Assembly (NCBI RefSeq): GCF_004354915.1
Contig: NZ_SMSI01000001.1
Coordinates: 930,001 to 994,000, forward strand
Source: Pseudohoeflea suaedae
GTDB taxonomy: Bacteria; Pseudomonadota; Alphaproteobacteria; Rhizobiales; Rhizobiaceae
Reading direction: 5' to 3'
Length of the DNA stretch: 64,000 nucleotides
The translations under genes and the position numbers were made by a program. Each line of letters begins with the position of its first letter. Positions within the stretch are counted from its first letter, which is position 1. The notes under the pieces are model-generated. The model was not told the origin of the DNA. It saw only the letters and a list, made by a program, of their open reading frames with translations, and did no database searches. This document shows positions 59,080-64,000 of the stretch, piece by piece.

Positions 59080-60228
59080 ATGGCGAACATAAACTCGACA
59101 TCCGGAAAACATCGTACGGCGCAGGTCGCCGGCGCCGGCTTCGCCGGCCTCACGGCCGCGATCGCGCTGCGTCAGAACGGCTGGGATGTCACGTTGCATG
59201 AAAAGGATTCCGAGCTCCGCGCTTTCGGCGCCGGCATCTATCTGTGGCACAACGGGCTGCGCGTTCTCGAAGGCATCGACGCCCTCAATGACGTCCTCCA
59301 CGGCACCCATACGCCGCCGGCCTACGAGACCTGGATGCAGAACAAGTCCGTCTCGAAGGAAACCTTCAACGGTCTTCCCTGGCGCATCATGACCCGCGCG
59401 CACCTTCACAACGCGCTCGTCAAGCGCGCCCACGAGGTCGGCGTCAAGGTTCGTACCAATTCCGAGGCCGTGTCCGCCGAAGCCGAAGGCCGGCTGACGC
59501 TGCAGACCGGCGAAGTGCTGGAAGCCGACCTGATCGTCGGCGCCGATGGCGTCGGTTCAAAGGTCCGCGACTCGCTCGGCTTCAAGCAGGATCGCTGGGT
59601 CTCCACCGACGGCATCATCCGCCTCATCGTTCCGCGGCACAAGGACAAGCTCGGCGACGAGGCGAATTGGGACAACACGATCGACATGTGGAACTTCGAA
59701 CCGCGTGTTCAGCGTATCCTCTATTCGCCCTGCAACAAGGACGAGCTCTATCTCGGCCTGATGGCTCCGGCGGCCGATCCGCGCGGCTCGAAGGTGCCGC
59801 TCGATCTCGACGTCTGGGTTGAAATGTTCCCGTTCCTCGAGCCTTGCCTGGCGGACGCCGCCAAGCTGCAGCAGGCCCGTTACGACAAGTATGCGACCAC
59901 CAAGCTCGACAGCTGGGTCAAGGGCAAGGTCGCCCTCGTCGGCGACTCGGCCCACGCCATGTGCCCGGCGCTCGCCCAGGGCGCGGGTTGTGCCATGGTC
60001 AACGCCTTCAGCCTCCCGCAGGATCTCGAAGAGCATTCGTCGGTCGAAGACGCTCTTGCCGCATGGGAGAAGCGCATCCGCCCGATCACCGATCACACCC
60101 AGGCTCTTTCCGGCGAATACGCGGCCAACCGCTCGCTCTCGAAGGGCAACATGTTCACCAACGAAGCTCTGGAAGCAGCACGCTACGATCCGATCAAGCG
60201 CGTCTATTCCTGGCCGCAGAACCAGTAA
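59080..60228 (+). CDS. 2-Methyl-3-hydroxypyridine-5-carboxylate oxygenase (MHPCO)
   Basis: This 382-residue flavoprotein monooxygenase hydroxylates and opens the pyridine ring in one step, using NAD(P)H and O2. The FAD loop is VAGAGFAGLTAAIALRQNGW; ADGVGSKVRDSLGFKQD and the GD motif VALVGDSAHAMCPALAQGAG follow. RAFGAGIYLWHNGLRVLEG and NTIDMWNFEPRVQRILYSPC agree with the M. loti MHPCO as recalled. The structure is of the p-hydroxybenzoate hydroxylase fold. It lies 43 bp after the hydrolase gene, in pathway order reversed. Confidence 0.94.
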   Translation: MANINSTSGKHRTAQVAGAGFAGLTAAIALRQNGWDVTLHEKDSELRAFGAGIYLWHNGLRVLEGIDALNDVLHGTHTPPAYETWMQNKSVSKETFNGLPWRIMTRAHLHNALVKRAHEVGVKVRTNSEAVSAEAEGRLTLQTGEVLEADLIVGADGVGSKVRDSLGFKQDRWVSTDGIIRLIVPRHKDKLGDEANWDNTIDMWNFEPRVQRILYSPCNKDELYLGLMAPAADPRGSKVPLDLDVWVEMFPFLEPCLADAAKLQQARYDKYATTKLDSWVKGKVALVGDSAHAMCPALAQGAGCAMVNAFSLPQDLEEHSSVEDALAAWEKRIRPITDHTQALSGEYAANRSLSKGNMFTNEALEAARYDPIKRVYSWPQNQ

Positions 60229-60287
60229 CGACCAGCCAGATACACCAAGACTTGCGCGCCATTGTGCGTGTTCCCAAGGAGAGAAAA

Positions 60288-60878
60288 ATGGACCATACAG
60301 CCGAAGTTGAAAAGCACTACGACGTGCGTGGCTGGTATTCGACTGTACAAGAAATCCGGCATGACGGCGGCGAGATCGGCGAACCTCTGATCAAGGCTGC
60401 CGTCGGCGTCGTGATCCGAAATCCCTTCGTGGGCAAGTACCAGGCGGACCTCTCCGCACTGACTGCCCCGAGCGCCTCGATCGGCCACGCGCTCGGCGAG
60501 CGGGCCGCCGCACTTCTGGGCGGCCGCGCCGTCGAAAGCTACGGCAAGGGCGGTATCGCAGGGGTCGGCGGCGAGCAGGAGCACGTCGTGGCCTGCGTCA
60601 CCACGGAATTCGGCAACCCGCTGCGCGAAGAAGTCGGTGGCGGCGAAGCCTGGATCTCCTCGGTGAGCAAGGTAGGCTCGGCCGGAACGTCCATCGACAT
60701 CCCGCTGGCTCACAAGGACGAGCTCTACATCCGCTCGCACTACGACGCCATCACCTTCTGCGTCCCGGACGGCCCGCGTCCCGACGAAATCCTCATCTGC
60801 GTTGCGGTGGCGAGCGGTCCTCGCGTCCATGAGCGCGTGGGTGGCAAGACGGTCGCCGACCTGGCGACTGCCAAGTAA
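60288..60878 (+). CDS. DUF1185 (amino acid synthesis) family protein in the B6 operon
   Basis: This 196-residue soluble protein begins MDHTAEVEKHYDVRGWYSTV. Family marks are AAVGVVIRNPFVGKYQADLS, ALLGGRAVESYGKGGIAGVG and ILICVAVASGPRVHERVGG. The DUF1185 fold is known structurally, but the family has no proven reaction. The gene is placed between MHPCO and the decarboxylase, with a strong ribosome site (AAGGAGA) and high-quality coding sequence, so it is a real member of the operon. A role in handling a pyridine intermediate is plausible but only inferred. Confidence 0.85.
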   Translation: MDHTAEVEKHYDVRGWYSTVQEIRHDGGEIGEPLIKAAVGVVIRNPFVGKYQADLSALTAPSASIGHALGERAAALLGGRAVESYGKGGIAGVGGEQEHVVACVTTEFGNPLREEVGGGEAWISSVSKVGSAGTSIDIPLAHKDELYIRSHYDAITFCVPDGPRPDEILICVAVASGPRVHERVGGKTVADLATAK

Positions 60879-60908
60879 CTCTCAAATCCAGACGGAAGGA
60901 CGCATTTC

Positions 60909-61367
60909 ATGCCCCTGAACATCAAAGACCTCAAGATCACCAGTTCCGATTTCCAGCCGTTGGAAATGATGCGGGACGAGCATGCCGGCGACAAGGGCAA
61001 CGTTCTGCCCAAGCTCACCGTCAGCGGCGTGCCGGCCGAGGCCAAGGAACTGGCCGTTATCTGTCACGATCCGGACGCTCCGCTCGCCCAGGGCTTCACC
61101 CACTGGACCGTCTACGCCATCGACCCTTCGGCGACCGATCTGTCGGACGCGCAGGAAAAGTACAGGGTCGGTCCGAACGGCGCCGGTCACATGCAGTATT
61201 ACGGCCCGCAGCCGCCCGCCGGCCACGGCAAGCACCACTACTACTTCTGGGTCTACGCGCTCGACACCAATGTCGAGGGAACGCCGACCCGCGAAGAGTT
61301 CCTCGCCAAATATGCTGACAACATCATCGAACAGAACAGGATCGTCGGCCTTTACGAAAACAAGTGA
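60909..61367 (+). CDS. PEBP / YbhB-YbcL (Raf-kinase-inhibitor-like) protein in the B6 operon
   Basis: This 152-residue cytosolic protein of the phosphatidylethanolamine-binding family has the anion pocket motifs CHDPDAPLAQGFTHW and GPQPPAGHGKHHYYFWVYAL. No signal peptide is seen. Bacterial YbhB-like proteins have no settled function. It sits 30 bp after the DUF1185 gene and is followed by a 12-bp hairpin. Its fixed place in a catabolic operon suggests ligand binding or an enzymatic helper role, which is inference. Confidence 0.88.
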   Translation: MPLNIKDLKITSSDFQPLEMMRDEHAGDKGNVLPKLTVSGVPAEAKELAVICHDPDAPLAQGFTHWTVYAIDPSATDLSDAQEKYRVGPNGAGHMQYYGPQPPAGHGKHHYYFWVYALDTNVEGTPTREEFLAKYADNIIEQNRIVGLYENK

Positions 61368-61373
61368 AGTGCA

Positions 61374-61413
61374 CGGTCTCGGCGGCAACAAAAACAATAA
61401 TCCGCCGAGACCG
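61374..61413 (+). repeat. Intercistronic hairpin in the B6 operon
   Basis: CGGTCTCGGCGG (61374-61385) pairs with CCGCCGAGACCG (61402-61413) around an A-rich 16-nt loop, with no U-tract. It divides the PEBP gene from the decarboxylase gene. A smaller one (62216-62222 with 62227-62233) precedes the next gene. Probable mRNA processing or stability elements. Confidence 0.7.
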
Positions 61414-61436
61414 CAGCGACCTGGGAGACTTCCACA

Positions 61437-62159
61437 ATGACCACCACATCTGCTCGGCAGACAGTTTTCGAAGAACTGGTCATCGCGACCAAGATCCTTC
61501 TTCACGAAGGCATTCTCGACACGTTCGGCCATATCAGTGCCCGCGATCCCGAGGATCCCAACGCCTTCTTCCTGGCTCAGAAGCTTGCTCCGAGTCACAT
61601 CACCACAGGCGATATCCAGCGTTTCAACCTTGAAGGTGAAACCGAGGACAACCGGCCGTCCTATCTCGAGCGTTACATTCACAGCGAGATCTACAAGGCG
61701 CGCCCGGACGTCAATTGCGTGCTGCACAGCCATTCCCCGGCTGTCCTGCCGTACTGCTTTACCGATCAGCCGCTCAAGCCGGTCACCCACATGGGTGCAT
61801 TCATGGGCGAGGCTGTTCCCGTCTACGAAATTCGCGACAAGCACGGCGATGCGACCGACCTGTTCGGTGGCGGCCATGACGTGTGCGCCGACATCGCCGA
61901 AGCGCTCGGCGATCAGACTGTCGTTCTGATGGCCCGCCACGGCGTGGTCAATGTCGGCAATTCGGTTCGCGAAGTTGTCTTCCGCGCCTTCTACACGGAG
62001 CAGGAAGCCAAGGCACTGACCGCCGGCCTCTCGGTGGGCAACGTCAAGTATCTCTCGCCCGGCGAGGTCAAGACCGCTGGAAAGCTGGTCGGGGCCCAGA
62101 TCGACCGCGGCTGGGATCACTGGACGATGACCCTCCGTCAGGCCGGGCTGCTCAAGTAG
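61437..62159 (+). CDS. 3-Hydroxy-2-methylpyridine-4,5-dicarboxylate 4-decarboxylase
   Basis: This 240-residue class II aldolase/adducin-fold enzyme removes the 4-carboxyl group to make the MHPCO substrate. The metal site is built by the two His of [13 protein letters not shown] and a later His in [10 protein letters not shown], and [18 protein letters not shown] is the N-terminal substrate loop. The stretch [20 protein letters not shown] agrees with the M. loti enzyme as I recall it. Generic annotation would be class II aldolase; the neighbours argue for the specific name. Confidence 0.92.
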   Translation: MTTTSARQTVFEELVIATKILLHEGILDTFGHISARDPEDPNAFFLAQKLAPSHITTGDIQRFNLEGETEDNRPSYLERYIHSEIYKARPDVNCVLHSHSPAVLPYCFTDQPLKPVTHMGAFMGEAVPVYEIRDKHGDATDLFGGGHDVCADIAEALGDQTVVLMARHGVVNVGNSVREVVFRAFYTEQEAKALTAGLSVGNVKYLSPGEVKTAGKLVGAQIDRGWDHWTMTLRQAGLLK

Positions 62160-62254
62160 GCCCGAGATCAACGGGACTCCCGGCTTCCGGCCGGGGTTTC
62201 CCGACTTCTCGAGAGGTCCCGGTCTTCCGGGACATCAGGTGAAAGCAGGAAGCT

Positions 62255-63889
62255 ATGTCGCACGCGGAAAGCTATGACTACATCATCGTTGGAGCCGGAT
62301 CCGCGGGTTGCGTACTCGCCCACCGTCTGAGCGCCGACCCCAAATGTTCCGTGCTGCTTCTCGAGGCAGGCGGCTGGGATCGCGACCCGATGATTCACAT
62401 TCCGCTCGGCTGGGGAAAGATCCTCACCGAACGCCGCCACGACTGGATGTATTTCTGCGAACCGGAAGACAATGTCGGCGGACGCTCCGTCGAATGCGCA
62501 CGCGGCAAGGTGATCGGCGGATCCTCCTCGACCAATGCCATGGCCTATGTGCGCGGCAACCGCGGCGATTACGACCGCTGGGCCGCCAATGGTTTCACCG
62601 GCTTTTCCTATGACGAGGTGCTGCCCTACTTCAAGAAGCAGGAAACCTGGGAAGGCGGAGCGGATGCCTGGCGCGGCGGCGACGGCCCCCTCAACACCCA
62701 GCACTGCAAATACGAAGACCCGCTGATCGAGGCCTTCGCCGATGCGAGCATCGAGGCGGGCTACCCTCAGACGGAGGATTATAACGGAGAGCGGCAGGAA
62801 GGCTTCAGCCGCCTGCAGATGACGATCTCGAACGGTCGTCGCGCCTCCACCGCCTCCGCCTATCTGCGCCCGGCCCTCAAGCGCCCCAATCTCACCGTGC
62901 TCACCAAGGCAACGGCAAAGAAGATCGTTCTCAAGAACAGACGCGCCACGGGTGTTGTCATCGACCATGACGGCACCGAACGCACCTTTAACGCGCGCGC
63001 CGAGGTTCTCCTCTCGGGAGGTGTCATCAACACGCCGCAGCTCATGATGCTCTCGGGCATCGGTGCACCGGACGAACTTTCCGCCCAAGGTATCGCGACC
63101 GAAGTGAACCTTCCCTCTGTCGGCAAGAATCTCCAGGACCATGTCTCGGTGATCCTGATGTACAAGCGCAAGAAGCCCGGCGGTCCGTTCCTCAAGAACA
63201 TGCGCGCCGACCGCATCGGCCTCGACTTCATCAAGACCTATCTCACCGGCAAGGGGTTCTCGGCTGACGTGCCGGGCGGAGTGGTGGCCTTCCTGAAGAG
63301 CGGGGCGGATCGGCCGATCCCCGACGTGCAGCTTCTTTTCACCGCGGCCCCGCTTGCCGCATGGCCTTACATGGAGCCTTTCAAGGCGCCGTTCCAGGAC
63401 GGTTTCGCGACCCGCATCGTCGCCACGCAGCCGGAAAGCCGCGGATCGGTGAAGCTCGCCTCGTCCGACCCGATGGCCGCTCCCCTGATCCACCAGAACT
63501 TCCTGCATGCCCAGAAGGACTGGGATTCGCTGCGCGCCGGTTTCCGCGTCGCCCGCGATCTCGCGGCCCAGCCGTCGATGACGCCGTTTATCGAGGCCGA
63601 GTTCTTCCCCGGCCCGAACTGCCAGAGCGACGAAGAGATCGACGCCCATATCCGCAATACCTGCATCACTGTGCACCACCCGGCGGGCACCTGTCGCGCG
63701 GGTAGCGATGCCGATGCCGTCGTCGATCCCCAGCTGCGCGTTCGCGGCGTTGACGGCCTGCGCGTGGTCGATGCCTCCGTCATGCCGGATCTTCCGTCCG
63801 GCAACATCAATGCGGCCGTGATCATGATCGCTGAGAAGGCGGCCGATTTCATCAAGGACTCCCGGAAAATGAATGAGGTCGCGGCATGA
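62255..63889 (+). CDS. 4-Pyridoxate dehydrogenase (GMC family)
   Basis: This 544-residue FAD enzyme oxidises 4-pyridoxate to 5-formyl-3-hydroxy-2-methylpyridine-4-carboxylate; the M. loti enzyme is membrane-associated. The FAD loop is [19 protein letters not shown], the GMC signature is [20 protein letters not shown], and the catalytic pair is His in [13 protein letters not shown] and Asn in [13 protein letters not shown]. It overlaps the next gene by 4 bp (ATGA). Choline-dehydrogenase-like activity would be the alternative by sequence alone; the operon decides it. Confidence 0.9.
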   Translation: MSHAESYDYIIVGAGSAGCVLAHRLSADPKCSVLLLEAGGWDRDPMIHIPLGWGKILTERRHDWMYFCEPEDNVGGRSVECARGKVIGGSSSTNAMAYVRGNRGDYDRWAANGFTGFSYDEVLPYFKKQETWEGGADAWRGGDGPLNTQHCKYEDPLIEAFADASIEAGYPQTEDYNGERQEGFSRLQMTISNGRRASTASAYLRPALKRPNLTVLTKATAKKIVLKNRRATGVVIDHDGTERTFNARAEVLLSGGVINTPQLMMLSGIGAPDELSAQGIATEVNLPSVGKNLQDHVSVILMYKRKKPGGPFLKNMRADRIGLDFIKTYLTGKGFSADVPGGVVAFLKSGADRPIPDVQLLFTAAPLAAWPYMEPFKAPFQDGFATRIVATQPESRGSVKLASSDPMAAPLIHQNFLHAQKDWDSLRAGFRVARDLAAQPSMTPFIEAEFFPGPNCQSDEEIDAHIRNTCITVHHPAGTCRAGSDADAVVDPQLRVRGVDGLRVVDASVMPDLPSGNINAAVIMIAEKAADFIKDSRKMNEVAA

Positions 63890-64000
63890 TCAAGCGTGTT
63901 GCCATAATCGGACTTGGAACGATGGGCCCCGGCATGGCGGCCCGCCTGGCGCGCGGCGGCGTCGAAGTGGCTGCCTACGACATTTCGGCCGAAGCGCTCG
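63886..64000 (+). CDS. 5-Formyl-3-hydroxy-2-methylpyridine-4-carboxylate 5-dehydrogenase, 5' end only
   Basis: Only 38 codons are inside the window. They begin [20 protein letters not shown], the GxGxxG NAD loop of the 3-hydroxyacyl-CoA dehydrogenase-like family to which this B6 enzyme belongs. ATG 63886 overlaps the preceding stop. The name follows from the pathway order and the recalled M. loti gene; a different 3-hydroxyacid dehydrogenase cannot be excluded from this fragment. Confidence 0.8.
   Translation, partial: MIKRVAIIGLGTMGPGMAARLARGGVEVAAYDISAEAL

Noticed and set aside
1-64000. CRISPR arrays, tRNA/rRNA genes, insertion sequences and prophage genes
   Set aside because: I looked for regular repeats, cloverleaf-like arms, transposase or integrase frames and found none. 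A tRNAscan and IS search would be the decisive test.

Overview
The window is high-GC chromosomal DNA from an alphaproteobacterium, almost certainly of the order Hyphomicrobiales (Rhizobiales; Rhizobiaceae/Phyllobacteriaceae-like). The evidence is a complete NepR-EcfG-PhyR general stress response (GSR) module, a rhizobial-type glpSTPQUV glycerol ABC operon, and a vitamin B6 degradation cluster of the Mesorhizobium loti kind. I cannot fix the genus. I saw no rRNA, tRNA, CRISPR array, insertion sequence or phage gene.

Region 1 (0.1-6.5 kb) is the GSR locus: ecfG and nepR face phyR across back-to-back EcfG-type promoters. A DUF1328 membrane peptide, two HWE-type sensor kinases, a CsbD-family protein and an AI-2E family transporter follow. 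EcfG-like promoters (GGAAC-N16-CGTT or one mismatch from it) precede several of these. One also precedes a gene-free stretch that looks like a ~112-nt small RNA with three C-rich hairpin loops, resembling the GsrN class.

Region 2 (6.5-18.8 kb) handles glycerol: glpR faces glpD-glpS-glpT-glpP-glpQ-glpU-glpV-glpK, trailed by a TrhA/HlyIII membrane protein and an iron-type alcohol dehydrogenase. The two ATPases GlpS and GlpT are degenerate in complementary motifs. Region 3 (18.8-25.6 kb) has gntK, a kynurenine-formamidase-like hydrolase and a branched-chain amino-acid-type ABC importer with a LysE-family exporter gene inside it.

Region 4 (25.6-43.7 kb) is a carbohydrate or sugar-acid catabolic locus. 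It holds a Gfo/Idh/MocA oxidoreductase, three TIM-barrel isomerases/epimerases, an enolase-superfamily dehydratase, a 2-hydroxyacid dehydrogenase, a complete family-1 ABC importer, and a divergent unit of UPF0261, cupin and M24 proteins, followed by an aldehyde dehydrogenase. A GntR/FadR-type regulator is encoded inside it. Four TGGT-N3-ACCA-type palindromes in its two divergent intergenic regions suggest one regulon. The substrate is unknown.

Region 5 (43.8-53.6 kb) has a PotABCD-type importer, an amine-oxidase-like flavoprotein, an aldehyde dehydrogenase, an enolase-superfamily protein and a MocR-type PLP-dependent regulator. AAATTGGCCCTT-like sites upstream of both the regulator and the transporter tie them together.

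Region 6 (53.6-64 kb) is the vitamin B6 degradation cluster: pyridoxine 4-oxidase, a GntR regulator, then divergently the ring-opening hydrolase and oxygenase, two unexplained small proteins (DUF1185 and PEBP families), the pyridine-dicarboxylate decarboxylase, 4-pyridoxate dehydrogenase, and the first codons of the next dehydrogenase, cut by the window end. The enzymes for pyridoxal to 4-pyridoxate are not in the window.
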